A stretch of 64,000 nt of DNA from JANMEB01 sp041745295 (GCA_041745295.1 JBGTJE010000048.1:1-64000); one strand, 5' to 3'. Counted from the stretch's first letter, positions 1-8,807 are shown. Notes: generated from the letters alone by a model not told the origin. Translations and numbers: made by a program.

Positions 1-123
1 TACGAAGCACCAAGGAACGAACGGTCGAAACGTTGTGGTCAACCTGTGGAAGACTCTTGGCGAAATTCAGTGAAGTCGAGTGCCGCAATTACATCCGACA
101 CGCCGGATACCGCTACACTTAAA

Positions 124-540
124 TCAAACGCGCTCTAGAAGGTCATAATTTGCTATTCGTAACTCGCTCGATTCTTCGGCAGCCGTCGCCAACGCTCGCC
201 ACAAGGCTTTTTTTCCTTCGATCCCCACAGCCAAAACCTCAAGTCCCTCTAGCAATTGCAACGCACCACCTGCCGGGTCATCCATCCGCAACTTCAGTTC
301 ACTAATCTTCTCGGATAACCAAGCCACCGACTTACGCGTTTTACTTTGCGTTACGTTTAACCGACTCATTAACGACTCAAGCTCGTCGCGATCCGCCTCG
401 ATGCCGTCGTGCAGACCGCGCAAAAAACTTTCTAAAGAAGTGCCGGCGTGTGACTTCTGAAGATATTCCAGAAGTTCTATAGCCGCAACGGAGCCAGCCA
501 GATGATCATTCAAATACGTAGCGGTGTGTTCTCTTGTCAT
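124..540 (-). CDS. helical hypothetical protein, possibly C-terminally shortened
   Basis: A 138-residue protein, almost all predicted helix, with heptad-like spacing and no membrane segment. It opens with a helix (YLNDHLAGSVAAIELLEYL) that resembles small planctomycete proteins with a ferritin-like four-helix look. From memory, those relatives run about 25-30 residues further, with a charged tail after the LRxxDYxLLE motif. Here a stop follows LLERV, so the C-terminus may be lost, but I cannot align them. The reading frame is clean and no antisense gene competes. The function is unknown; I call it real because of its composition and the family resemblance. Confidence 0.55.
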   Translation of the reverse strand: MTREHTATYLNDHLAGSVAAIELLEYLQKSHAGTSLESFLRGLHDGIEADRDELESLMSRLNVTQSKTRKSVAWLSEKISELKLRMDDPAGGALQLLEGLEVLAVGIEGKKALWRALATAAEESSELRIANYDLLERV

Positions 541-570
541 CTTGCGTGACGACTCTTTGGTTGAAATTGT

Positions 571-1011
571 TTATCGTTTGGAACCAATCAATGGCCGAAC
601 CGCTCGCTGACGACGAGGCAATCCTTCTTCTTCGAAATGCTCGTTAGCCTTTTTACGCCACTCGATCATTTCTCGCAGGGGCAAGCGGAGATAATCCCAC
701 TGAAGAATCGGTCCTGGCCGAGGGTCAATCAGTTAGATCGTGTTCGGAACAGCGCTTAAAGCAAATTGCAATAAAACTCTAGTGGGAAGTCGTAGACCAC
801 AACTAGGCAATTCGTGCGCCCAGACCACATGATCGCAAGGCTGGGCTTCGTTGGGAAAGCTTTTGATGAGTGGACGGTACTTGACTCGAACAAGCGACCT
901 CCACGATGTCAACGTGGAGGATGAACTCATCAAAGGGCTTGAAAACAAGCCTGCCGCAGGACCGACGGCGGTTGTGCACACCAAGTTGCGCATAGGAAGC
1001 TCGGAGCCCAT
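571..1011 (-). pseudogene. degenerate coding remnant with in-frame TAA
   Basis: On the minus strand one frame reads protein-like sequence (LPSCGLRLPTRVLLQFAL and so on) up to a TAA at 733-735. It then continues in the same frame for about 53 codons (LIDPRPGPILQWDYLRLPL, then a basic tail ending in GSKR) to a TAA at 571-573. The downstream half has no start codon of its own with a ribosome site. One nonsense mutation in an older gene explains this best. The upstream limit is uncertain, because the first part overlaps the plus-strand frame at 866-1177. I do not recognise the family. Confidence 0.3.
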
Positions 1012-1177
1012 CGTTCATTCCACGGACACGCGCCTAATTGAATTGATCCGACTTTGGGACTGCATAGCCGATCCATCTCGGGCTTTGATTCTAGAATTCG
1101 CCCGGTTGCTTGCCGATCGCCATGAGTCGCCAGCGCAGCCGACGCCGGTAATCGACGATAACTCTAGCGAAACTTGA
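866..1177 (+). CDS. small hypothetical protein
   Basis: About 103 residues from the ATG at 866; a TTG at 851 is an alternative start. The C-terminal half contains a convincing amphipathic helical stretch (RLIELIRLWDCIADPSR), while the N-terminal half is unremarkable. It lies antisense to part of a decayed minus-strand frame, so the two cannot both be intact genes. No clear Shine-Dalgarno precedes either start. I do not recognise it and give no function. Confidence 0.35.
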   Translation: MSGRYLTRTSDLHDVNVEDELIKGLENKPAAGPTAVVHTKLRIGSSEPIVHSTDTRLIELIRLWDCIADPSRALILEFARLLADRHESPAQPTPVIDDNSSET

Positions 1178-1181
1178 TGAA

Positions 1182-1212
1182 GAAAACTTTTTTTCGGTGC
1201 AAGAAAGTTTTC
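1182..1212. terminator. T-rich hairpin after the small gene
   Basis: Arms GAAAACTTT (1182-1190) and AAAGTTTTC (1204-1212) pair perfectly around a 13-base loop. The hairpin lies just after the stop at 1177 and just before a TTGACA box. It is AT-rich, so it would be a weak terminator; a protein-binding inverted repeat is equally possible. Confidence 0.3.
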
Positions 1213-1213
1213 A

Positions 1214-1242
1214 TTGACAAGCTTTGAGTGATCTACACAATA
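1214..1242 (+). promoter_or_regulatory. sigma70-like promoter candidate upstream of the replication module
   Basis: A consensus -35 box TTGACA at 1214-1219 is followed after 17 bases by ACAATA at 1237-1242, a weak -10 box. It would drive the DUF1580 gene starting at 1406 and perhaps the genes after it. The leader of about 160 bases holds no other gene. This is motif evidence only. Confidence 0.35.
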
Positions 1243-1405
1243 GAGGTAACGCTCAAGGATCGAGCGTCAACCGCCAGTCGCGTCCAAAGGATGAAAATCT
1301 AGACGAGGCTGGTTGCGACCCTACTTCTAATTTGGGTTGCCACATTAACTGGGCTCACTTCGAGCTCTTCTACCTAACGTCCATTCGACGCGGTTAAGGA
1401 GAACC

Positions 1406-1699
1406 ATGGCACCATTTCCAATTTTCGGTGATGCGATTTCGTTGCACGAGGCCGCTCGAAGTCCACATTTTCTCAAGCCTGTACATTCGAGTTCGATTCA
1501 TCGCTGGTGCACGTACGGCCTTCGCGGAATCAGACTTCAAACCTGGCTCTTGGCGGGTCGGCGAGTTACCTCAGACCGAGCCATCCAGGAATTTCTGATG
1601 GCGACCAGTTTGATTGAGCTCAGTCGCAAACATAAGCGACTTCAGAAAGCCTTTGAGGCGGAGGAAAACTCACCTCCGAATAAGTGCAATCGCGACTGA
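1406..1699 (+). CDS. DUF1580 family helix-turn-helix protein
   Basis: A 97-residue protein matching the DUF1580 pattern known from planctomycete mobile elements. It has a short N-terminal helix (ISLHEAARS), a recognition-type segment in which Ser and His precede RW (SSSIHRW), then GxRGIRL and a C-terminal helix (SDRAIQEFL). The layout is like MerR/excisionase winged HTH proteins, which bind DNA and often direct excision or act as transcription switches. The start follows a strong AAGGAG six bases upstream. It sits first in a plus-strand set with a DUF927 primase-helicase and a Prim-Pol, which fits a regulator or excisionase of that element. No integrase is seen nearby. Confidence 0.7.
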   Translation: MAPFPIFGDAISLHEAARSPHFLKPVHSSSIHRWCTYGLRGIRLQTWLLAGRRVTSDRAIQEFLMATSLIELSRKHKRLQKAFEAEENSPPNKCNRD

Positions 1700-1727
1700 T
1701 GAGTGGCAAGGCAATTGTTGCCTTGGC

Positions 1728-1758
1728 AAAAAAAAACCGTCACGCGTTTGCATGACGG
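1728..1758 (-). terminator. minus-strand intrinsic-terminator-like hairpin
   Basis: Read on the minus strand, CCGTCA...TGACGG (arms 1753-1758 and 1737-1742) is followed by nine T residues (plus-strand A run 1728-1736). A second imperfect hairpin (GCAAGGCAA / TTGCCTTG) abuts the A run on the other side. No minus-strand gene lies directly upstream, so it may be a barrier against antisense transcription or a relic. Confidence 0.4.
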
Positions 1759-1818
1759 CTGTATTCGTTTTCCGGATCGAGCCTCTACCAAAGGCGATCC
1801 AAGATTTGAAAGAAGGAT

Positions 1819-4083
1819 ATGAAGAATTTGAACATATCTCGCACCGTCGCGCAAGCGATTCTCGTCATTGACGGTGCAGAGATTTCTTTGAACGGCGAAA
1901 GCGATCTGTCAGAGATCATCGATCAGATCGGCGACGCCGAGAAAATGGCGTTGCTTCCCATCGAGGCTTGTTTGTCTTGGGATATTCGATGCTTTGAACT
2001 AGTCCTCGCCATTGTGAGCCGCACTGAGGGTCGGCTGACGTTTAGTGGGCCCAACAACAGGCTCTGCTCCGACTTCTACGAGGCACTATTGGGGTCGTTC
2101 GTTGACCCAACCCCGCGGCAGCTGGGGGTGTTCAAGGAAAGAGCCGCGTTGACCATCGAGTGGCTCCATCCACAGACGGTCCCGATGTGTTGCCAGAAAT
2201 ATGTTGACCGCGTGAAGTCGCTCGGGATTGTCGGCGAAACGCGTCGCGACATGGAAAAGTTGGTTGCCGCGACTCGCAAGAAGTTGGAATGTCGAGCACG
2301 GGAAGCTCAAGCATCGTCAAATCACCGTCTACAATCTCTGGCTGAAGTCGTGGCCGATCTGCCAATCGATGGCTTGGATGTCCCGTTTGGATTTCGGATC
2401 GACGAAGAGGGGATTGCCTTCCATGGCCAAGAGCCATTCGTGTCGGTGCCCATCGTGATCGCAAGTCGCTTGATCGATATCGATGACGGGGGCATCAAAG
2501 TCCGAGTCGCGTGGAAGAGCTCAAGAGGCTGGCATTCTGAATTGGTCAGCCGCCGAACCATCTGCGATACACGACAGATCCTCGCCCTCGCGGACGTTGG
2601 GATGCCGGTACATAGCGGCAATGCCGCACAGATCGTCAAGTACTTGGCTGGCTTCGAGTCCCAAAACGAAATGCGGATTCCCACCAGAAAAGTGACCTCG
2701 ACTTTAGGGCATCGACTGAATGACGGCTGGGGCGTTTTTGTCCTACCGAAGCGAAGCGTTGCCGCCAGTAACGACGCAGGGACCGTTGAATTCCATACGT
2801 CCGATCCGGGCGTTCAGCAAATCGTGGCCGGGTTTCGCGAGGGTGGAACGTTTAAGCGATGGCTCAATGCCGTCAAGTCGGTTCGCGCGTTTCCTGCAGT
2901 GATGCTGGGGCTTTACGCGAGCTTGGCACCCGTGCTTCATCCGGTGATCTGTTTTCCGAACGTCATCGTTGACTACAGCGGCCGGACCTCAGGTGGAAAA
3001 ACTATCGTGCTCCGATTTGCGGCGAGCCCATGGGGAAATCCGGACGAGACCTCGCCGAACTCGATCGTCCAAACTTGGGGAAGTACAAAAACGTATCTGG
3101 AGCGGGCGTCAGCGACGATCAACCATTTGCCCTTGGTCGTAGACGATACCAAAAACGCAAAACGCGAGGACCTCGTGGCATCGAGCATCTACTCGCTAAC
3201 TCAAGGCCGAGTACCAGGGCGTGGCACGATCACGGGGATTCAGACCTCGGGACATTATCAGGGCATTGTCATTTCGAGTGGCGAGAGGCCGATCACTAGC
3301 TTTTCAAAGGACGGTGGCACCCGGGCGAGAACGATCGCCTTGTGGGGAAGTCCCTTCGGCGTATTCAGTCCAGCGAGTGGCGAAACAGCCCGACAGTTTG
3401 ACGAGCAAATCAAAGCCAACTTCGGCCAAGCGGGGCCGCGCTTCGTCGAATTCGTGATGACAAACTTTGATCGCTGGGAAGCATGGCGAACGCAACACAA
3501 GACCTTCGTTGACGAATACACATCATGGGCCCAGTCCGTCAACAATCAATTCGCCGCGCGGTTGGCTCCAAGTCTGGCAGCGATCGCAGTTGCCTCGCGG
3601 ATCACCCACGAATGCTTCGCGTTCGAATTCGCGTGGACGGATCCCATTGAGCCGCTTTGGCATCAAATCGCATCCGCGTCAGCAGAGGCCGACCAAGCTC
3701 GAGCGGCACTTGAAGTCACTTTTGACTGGGCAGTTGCCAATCAGAAGTCGTTTGATTGCGACGGTACCAATGAGCTACCTCACGGCGGCTACCTCGGGCG
3801 TTGGGTCCGAAAACTGCCGGTCCCCTCCGACGATACTGAAGAAGTTGTTCAGGGAGCGGAAAACTGGCCCTGGCTGGGGATTCTAACGAACAACCTCGAA
3901 AACGTTTTGGACGAACATGGATTCGACAGCGACGCGGTGATCCGCACTTGGTGGGACAACGGATGGCTCGCTACCAATGAATCTGGACGTCGAACGTTCA
4001 AGACGAGAGTTGGCAAGCAACCTGACGTACGGCTTATCGCGATCCGCCGCCAAGCCCTACGGGAGGTCTGCGGCATCGCATAG
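1819..4083 (+). CDS. DUF927 primase-helicase protein
   Basis: 754 residues. The C-terminal two thirds matches the DUF927 family, found in replication proteins of plasmids, prophages and satellites and thought to be a helicase-type ATPase working with a primase. A P-loop-like GRTSGGKT lies at residues 388-395, after a hydrophobic strand (NVIVDYS). Further on are an acidic pair in LPLVVDD and the segment VISSGERPITS, where DUF927 proteins carry conserved polar residues. The first 280 residues are probably accessory or DNA-binding. The ATG at 1819 has AAGGA only one base away, so translation may be weak. A Prim-Pol gene follows 113 bases downstream, the usual partner arrangement. Confidence 0.75.
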   Translation: MKNLNISRTVAQAILVIDGAEISLNGESDLSEIIDQIGDAEKMALLPIEACLSWDIRCFELVLAIVSRTEGRLTFSGPNNRLCSDFYEALLGSFVDPTPRQLGVFKERAALTIEWLHPQTVPMCCQKYVDRVKSLGIVGETRRDMEKLVAATRKKLECRAREAQASSNHRLQSLAEVVADLPIDGLDVPFGFRIDEEGIAFHGQEPFVSVPIVIASRLIDIDDGGIKVRVAWKSSRGWHSELVSRRTICDTRQILALADVGMPVHSGNAAQIVKYLAGFESQNEMRIPTRKVTSTLGHRLNDGWGVFVLPKRSVAASNDAGTVEFHTSDPGVQQIVAGFREGGTFKRWLNAVKSVRAFPAVMLGLYASLAPVLHPVICFPNVIVDYSGRTSGGKTIVLRFAASPWGNPDETSPNSIVQTWGSTKTYLERASATINHLPLVVDDTKNAKREDLVASSIYSLTQGRVPGRGTITGIQTSGHYQGIVISSGERPITSFSKDGGTRARTIALWGSPFGVFSPASGETARQFDEQIKANFGQAGPRFVEFVMTNFDRWEAWRTQHKTFVDEYTSWAQSVNNQFAARLAPSLAAIAVASRITHECFAFEFAWTDPIEPLWHQIASASAEADQARAALEVTFDWAVANQKSFDCDGTNELPHGGYLGRWVRKLPVPSDDTEEVVQGAENWPWLGILTNNLENVLDEHGFDSDAVIRTWWDNGWLATNESGRRTFKTRVGKQPDVRLIAIRRQALREVCGIA

Positions 4084-4196
4084 GTGGGAAGAGGTGGGAA
4101 GCCAGGAAATGAATTTCCTTCGAGAAAGTGGTGGTTATCCATCCTTATATCCCACTTCCCAATATCACATATACATTTAGAGAGGAACAACATTCC

Positions 4197-5312
4197 ATGT
4201 TAGAAACAACAAATCAAAATGGCAGTACTAGCTGTGCTGCTGGGGTGGGAAGCTGGGAAACCGGCCCCTGCATTCCCAAGGGATCGGCTGTTTGGCGGAT
4301 CGCCGAAGGATATCGCTCCAGCGGGCTGTCGTTAATCCCGATTTGCCCAGACGGCAGCAAGTCGCCCGACGCCAGTCGATTGCCGGGCGGCAAATGGGCC
4401 GCCTTTCAGACACGGCGTCCAACGGCGATTGAAATCCATACTTGGTTCAACTCCAACAAGCCGGGCTCCCAATGCGGCATCGCCATCGTTGGCGGCATCG
4501 TCAGCGGCGGGCTCGAGATTTTGGACCTCGACACTTGGGACTTGGTGGAACCATTCCATGCCGAGCTCCAGAAGCGATGTCCCGGGCTTATCGATCGCCT
4601 CGTTCGTGTCCGGACACCCCGGCCCGGTCAACATCTTTACTATCGGATCGCTTCTGAGCCGCAAAACCAAAAGTTGGCCCGTAAGCCGGTGATCGAAGAT
4701 GGCCGTCGCATCGTCAAGACCTTGATCGAAACGAAGGGGACTGGAGGGTACGTATTGGCACCGGGATCGCCAGCCGTCTGTCATCCAACTGGGCGGTACT
4801 ACGAGCTGCTTGCGGGCCCCGGGTTCGACCAGATCCCCATGCTGTCCACAGATGAACACTCGACGCTGATCGACACGGCTCGCTCGTTCGACGAAATACC
4901 TGAGCCGGTTCCTCGCAAACCCGTGCTGTTGCCGAGGCAATCAACCATGAAGGGCGATAGTCCGTGGGCCGATTTCAACGCCCGAGCAACTTGGTCCGAA
5001 ATCCTGGCTCCCAAGGGCTGGTCGTTGGTAAACATTGGGCCGGATGGCACGGAGTATTGGCGGCGGCCGAGTTCCACTAGCGTTCACAGTGCAGCCGTTC
5101 ATCCGGATCCGCCGAGTATTCTTCGCGTCTATTCGTCGAACGCGGGGCCGCTTGAAAGCTGTCTCGAGGGTGGGCCCGTGTATACTAAATTTGAAGCGTT
5201 CAAGTTACTCCATTGTCACGGTGATCTGCACGACGCCGTATGGAAGGTGAAGCGAATGGGATACGGTGCAACGCCCGAAAGAGCATTCCTGCCAGCACAT
5301 CTTCGTCGATAA
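4197..5312 (+). CDS. bifunctional DNA primase/polymerase (Prim-Pol) domain protein
   Basis: 371 residues from the ATG at 4197, chosen because AGAGG lies 11 bases upstream; an in-frame ATG at 4128 has no such site. The first 220 residues match the Prim-Pol (AEP superfamily) fold. GLSLIPI and GGKWAAFQ come first, then GIAIVGG and the metal-binding ILDLDTWD, and later HLYYR and the IETKGTGGYVLAPGS motif, which holds the third acidic/basic element. These enzymes make primers and extend them on mobile replicons. The last 140 residues are less conserved and may contact a helicase. It pairs with the DUF927 protein upstream. Its stop lies 117 bases from the end of the convergent minus-strand gene. 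Confidence 0.75.
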   Translation: MLETTNQNGSTSCAAGVGSWETGPCIPKGSAVWRIAEGYRSSGLSLIPICPDGSKSPDASRLPGGKWAAFQTRRPTAIEIHTWFNSNKPGSQCGIAIVGGIVSGGLEILDLDTWDLVEPFHAELQKRCPGLIDRLVRVRTPRPGQHLYYRIASEPQNQKLARKPVIEDGRRIVKTLIETKGTGGYVLAPGSPAVCHPTGRYYELLAGPGFDQIPMLSTDEHSTLIDTARSFDEIPEPVPRKPVLLPRQSTMKGDSPWADFNARATWSEILAPKGWSLVNIGPDGTEYWRRPSSTSVHSAAVHPDPPSILRVYSSNAGPLESCLEGGPVYTKFEAFKLLHCHGDLHDAVWKVKRMGYGATPERAFLPAHLRR

Positions 5313-5429
5313 CGGCGAGCGGAGGAAATCGAGCCAAGAGACGATGTACCGATCTTGCCAACGTCCGGACTATCCGGATGACGGCAAGATCGGGGGCGCA
5401 TTGGCTCGAATCGGTGGGGCCACAGGCGT

Positions 5430-6110
5430 TCAACGTCCCCGTTTCGCGCCAGCGCCGTCGTTCAACTTATCCCACAACGACACCAAATCGCGCAGATTGG
5501 CCTGCAAGCCGCGCGACAATTCGCTCCAAGAAAGGAAATCGCTCGTCTTAGTCGGTAGACCTTCCGGGTCAATCGCATCCCGCCATTTGAGGAACTCGAC
5601 GATCCGCCGCCATTGAACAGCGTCGACGGAGATCTGCGCCTGAAGTGCGGCGACGCTCTCGACCGCCCGCGGGGGCTTTCCTCGCACGTATCCAGCCATT
5701 TTTGCGCCGACTTCAAGTCGCTCCCGATAGTCTGCGGTCGCGCCCCGTTGTTTGAGTGCGAAGTTGAGCTGGGCGACCGTCCAGCGGTTCCGGATTGCGT
5801 CTCGCTGCAGCCTACGTCGAGCCGATTTTGGCGTCACGGCCAGCAATCGCACCACGTGGCGGTAACTCAGCACATACCCTCCGTCACGGCATTCCCGGCA
5901 AAGCTCGGCGAGCTCCGCTGCGCTGAATTTCTCGGCGAATATTTCCAAGTCCCGAGTCCTTTGGACCGGCATCCCGTACTGCTCCGCGATCACCTCGATC
6001 TTGGGTGAATTGGGACGTGCGCTGAGCGCGCTAATTTCGCGTCCTAGCGCATGAAGCTCCCTGAGCTCCCCCAGGGCCGCGCCCAAGTCGTTCGTTCGTC
6101 TATTGGTCAT
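5430..6110 (-). CDS. ParB/KorB-like helix-turn-helix DNA-binding protein (tentative)
   Basis: 226 residues, helical and basic. The middle (about 50-125) carries two HTH-like segments: EVIAEQYGMPVQRTRDLEIF and a stretch around SYRHVVRLLAV, WTVAQLNFAL. The order 'cells are sampled, region re-entered, R-x-R-rich helix, WTVAQL' recalls the ParB/KorB centromere-binding core and also the N-domain of YhcG (DUF1016). I cannot separate these without a search. The start is supported by GGAG nine bases upstream. It is downstream of the RepA-like ATPase on the same strand. The 242-base gap before it contains a near-perfect palindrome (6189-6206) that could be its own operator. Confidence 0.45.
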   Translation of the reverse strand: MTNRRTNDLGAALGELRELHALGREISALSARPNSPKIEVIAEQYGMPVQRTRDLEIFAEKFSAAELAELCRECRDGGYVLSYRHVVRLLAVTPKSARRRLQRDAIRNRWTVAQLNFALKQRGATADYRERLEVGAKMAGYVRGKPPRAVESVAALQAQISVDAVQWRRIVEFLKWRDAIDPEGLPTKTSDFLSWSELSRGLQANLRDLVSLWDKLNDGAGAKRGR

Positions 6111-6188
6111 TTAGCGCGCTCCAGAAGCCTTTGCCGAGTCCGATCAGTCACAATGCAATCCGCGCTTCATCTTAATGCAGCACAATGT

Positions 6189-6206
6189 GTTCATTCCAGA
6201 ATGAAC
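6189..6206. promoter_or_regulatory. 18-bp inverted repeat, operator-like, copy 1
   Basis: GTTCATTC and GAATGAAC form eight-base arms around CA. It lies 79 bases upstream of the ATG of the ParB/KorB-like gene, in the gap after the RepA-like gene. The same core, TTCATTCC[A/G]GAATGAA, recurs at 8377-8392. Two intergenic copies within 2.2 kb suggest a specific binding site for a protein of this element. Confidence 0.5.
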
Positions 6207-6352
6207 TAGCGCACCGATTATCGACGACTCGCAGCCCACCTACCTTCTTGGCCGTCCTTTCAATCGCGTCACGGGGAATTGAGGGGCGCCAAGTCAAGAC
6301 CGCCTTGAATTGGGCAAAACATTCGGTGCCCTGCCGTTTTCAGTGCCGATCG

Positions 6353-7591
6353 TCAAATATGCACAAACGGGATTCGCATTGGGCGATGGGCCTCGTCCCC
6401 GGCTACTGAATCGAACTTGGCGTTCTTTAGGCTCACCCGATCCGAATCATCACAAATCTCCGTGTTTTTTGCGTGGTCGACAAGATCGCCAAGTTGGCCC
6501 CCATTCTTACTCGGCAAGGACCAAATCCAGCAATTTGGGTCCCCCTTTTTCTCCGATTTGACGCTCAGCTCTTTCTTGGCTCGTTCCAGAGTTTTTTCAC
6601 TTCCCGAATGCCCATTAGTCCACTCATCCGTAAGCTCGTTTGCGGTTCGTGGTCCCTGGGCGAGCGCTTCCCGAAGCCACTTGCTCGCGCGAATCACTTC
6701 GGTCCGCGGCGGACCAGGTTTAGACTTTCGATTTCTCAAGGCCGCTAACGCGTCATCGGCACTGATGTCGACGGGTTCAGTTTCCCATTCAACGCGCGCT
6801 GGTGACCCGCAAATGGAAAAAGCCAAACCCGTATTGGCGGGGGCCAAGTTATTTTTTCCCGGCAGCAGCAATCGCCGCGATTCATCTTCGGCATCTCGAA
6901 TCAAATGCCAAACGGCCCGCGCGACTGCGGTAAACGCACGGCTCCCAAGAACCCGGTCATCAGCAGATTTTGCGCCAGCCTTTGAGGGATGCGCAACCAA
7001 CAATACAGCCACACCAAAGACGCTCGCCAATTCATTGATCGGTTGCAAGGCTTGGCGCACGTGGATTTCGCTATTGGCGTTTGTCACCAGAAAGTCGCCG
7101 ATTGGGTCGACGACCACCAGCTTACAGTCTTCCGCTTCTTTGATCGCGGCCTCAATAGTATCCACGTCGTCGAGCGTTATTTGCTGCAACAAGTGCACCT
7201 TGGTTAAGTCAGCACCCTGTGCAGTTAGTCGAGGCCGAATCGTATCTGCAGGATCGTCTTCGGCAGAAATCAGAATCACGCTTCCCGGGTCAGGCGTCGT
7301 ACCGTCCGGCCATTCCGCCCCGGTCGTTACGCGGGCGGTAATATCCATGGTGAGAAATGACTTCCCGTCGCCTGCGTTGCCGACAAGCAGCGTGATTCGA
7401 CCTAGCGGAATCCGTTTCAGCCAAAGCCAAGCGACATTGCTCGGTTGAATCGAATCCGCCCGGATCAAAATTGGCCGATGATCGGGATCTCGCGATTCGT
7501 GCAATTTCGCAGAAGTGACTGGTACGGCAATAGACTGGGGCGTGTCGCCTGAATTCCGAAGAGCGGAATTCTCCAAAGATGTTTTATTCAC
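6353..7591 (-). CDS. RepA-like AAA ATPase (AAA_25, DnaB/RecA-like helicase family)
   Basis: 412 residues from a GTG at 7591, which has GGAG six bases upstream; an upstream ATG at 7717 has less typical sequence before it. The RecA-fold core has Walker A GNAGDGKS at 71-78, ISAEDDP (a strand with acidic pair), Walker B VVVD at 159-162 followed by PIGDF, and LLVAHPSK as motif 3. This is the pattern of RepA-like hexameric replicative helicases of plasmids and phages. The C-terminal 150 residues look like a winged-helix or linker region. It is probably the replication initiator-helicase of the element, co-oriented with the ParB/KorB-like gene. Confidence 0.75.
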   Translation of the reverse strand: MNKTSLENSALRNSGDTPQSIAVPVTSAKLHESRDPDHRPILIRADSIQPSNVAWLWLKRIPLGRITLLVGNAGDGKSFLTMDITARVTTGAEWPDGTTPDPGSVILISAEDDPADTIRPRLTAQGADLTKVHLLQQITLDDVDTIEAAIKEAEDCKLVVVDPIGDFLVTNANSEIHVRQALQPINELASVFGVAVLLVAHPSKAGAKSADDRVLGSRAFTAVARAVWHLIRDAEDESRRLLLPGKNNLAPANTGLAFSICGSPARVEWETEPVDISADDALAALRNRKSKPGPPRTEVIRASKWLREALAQGPRTANELTDEWTNGHSGSEKTLERAKKELSVKSEKKGDPNCWIWSLPSKNGGQLGDLVDHAKNTEICDDSDRVSLKNAKFDSVAGDEAHRPMRIPFVHI

Positions 7592-7908
7592 ATTGAGCTC
7601 CAGGAGTTTTAGGATTTTCGGTCGGGCGCAAACACCCGTCCACGGTGGCCAACGTGCTTGCGCACTATCGGCGCCTCGAAACAAAGGCAAACTCCTGGTT
7701 AACCATCGCGAGCTCACTTCGCGACTTTGCCTTCATTTCATTCAAGCCTTATGGCTTTCGTGAGCGCTATTCGGCGATCAAAGTCGCCGATTGTCTCTTG
7801 ACCCTCCTCGTAAGCGTAACGATTCGCATGGTTCGATGCATGTGATCGGTTCGCTGAAATCGTAGGCTCCGATTCGAGATCGGGCAAGCGGCCGCAAATC
7901 GCGTCCGA

Positions 7909-7953
7909 GAAACGATAGGATTTTCGGCGTTGCGCCGGTTTTGCTATCGTTTC
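7909..7953. repeat. nested inverted repeat in the RepA-to-8496 intergenic region
   Basis: GAAACGATAG (7909-7918) pairs perfectly with CTATCGTTTC (7944-7953). Inside it CGGCG (7925-7929) pairs with CGCCG (7933-7937) around a short loop. The surrounding stretch from 7592 to 8495 holds no gene I can support. A two-tier hairpin upstream of a replication ATPase could be an origin or attachment structure or a promoter-operator. Confidence 0.4.
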
Positions 7954-8376
7954 GACCGATGACAAATACAGGATCAGCGATCGTTGGCTTGGTTCTAGCC
8001 GCACTGCGGCCATCGACGGCTCCTTCCCTCGCGACCTCCGGTTTCCAACCTTTTCCAAACTGCAAATAAACTACGCAGGTCTGCCTGCAAGTTCGGACGC
8101 GCCGACGACGAAGTCGAGCCAGTGATTGTCCCGGCCGGGACGCAATGTCCAAACAATCGTCCTATGGCCGTGTGTCTTGGATTCGAACTTTTCCGGCTAC
8201 GCGGCGATCAAATGCTCGTCCAGCCGATCGATCCCGAAAAAGCTCGGGAGTCGGGATCGTCCGACAGAAACCTGCAGAAAGGCGGGGCCATCTAGCCAAT
8301 CGTGATCGCGTTAGCGACCACCAAAAACGGTTCCCTGCTGTGGCTCCCCCAGGTACAATACGTTCATCTGGAAAAG

Positions 8377-8392
8377 TTCATTCCGGAATGAA
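8377..8392. promoter_or_regulatory. 16-bp perfect palindrome, operator-like, copy 2
   Basis: TTCATTCCGGAATGAA is self-complementary over all 16 bases. It lies about 100 bases upstream of the start of the small basic gene at 8496 and shares all but one base with the core of the repeat at 6190-6205. Likely bound by the same element-encoded regulator. Confidence 0.5.
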
Positions 8393-8495
8393 AACACGGC
8401 CTGGACGGTGTCGGCCAATCCGTTGCACCGCTTTTGGTGTAGCACAACTCCGACGCCCTCATGTGGTCACCAACAAATCGCAAGGAAGCAAAGCT

Positions 8496-8807
8496 ATGGC
8501 GTGGGAATCTCGCGGCCCGAACAAGTATTTCTATCGTTCGTACCGACAGGACGGTCGCGTCAAGAAGCAGTATCTCGGCCGTGGACCCGGCGCTGCGACG
8601 GCCGAACTTGACATGGCACTTCGAAAGCGTCGCCGCGACCTGGATCGTTTCGCACTTGCCGACCTTCGCGCTCGCGTTGACCAAATGAACCGGCTGATTG
8701 ATCAACAGCAGTCTGTCACTCGCGATGTGCTGCACGCAGCACTGGTGGCCGCTGGGTTTCATCGACCGAATCGTCAGTGGCGCCTGCGTCGAGACCGTCC
8801 TACCTAA
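8496..8807 (+). CDS. small basic planctomycete accessory protein
   Basis: 103 residues starting MAWESRG at the ATG at 8496, with AAGGA nine bases upstream. The pattern is one I recognise as common in planctomycete accessory regions: a tyrosine- and arginine-rich start (KYFYRSYRQDGRVKKQYLG), a long charged coiled-coil-like helix with DRFALADLRARVD, then a conserved end with AALVAAGFHRPNRQWRLRR. No function is known to me. The basic ends and helical middle suggest nucleic-acid binding or oligomerisation. The gene 8864-9532 follows after 56 bases; I believe this pair usually travels together. Confidence 0.7.
   Translation: MAWESRGPNKYFYRSYRQDGRVKKQYLGRGPGAATAELDMALRKRRRDLDRFALADLRARVDQMNRLIDQQQSVTRDVLHAALVAAGFHRPNRQWRLRRDRPT

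Noticed and set aside
6417..7448. Long plus-strand open frame opposite the RepA-like gene
   Set aside because: It is the antisense shadow of a gene with clear Walker motifs; its translation is Ser/Arg-rich and motif-free.
7738..8058. Minus-strand frame of about 106 codons upstream of the RepA-like gene
   Set aside because: Composition is not protein-like, it lacks a ribosome site, and it covers a strong inverted repeat; treated as intergenic.
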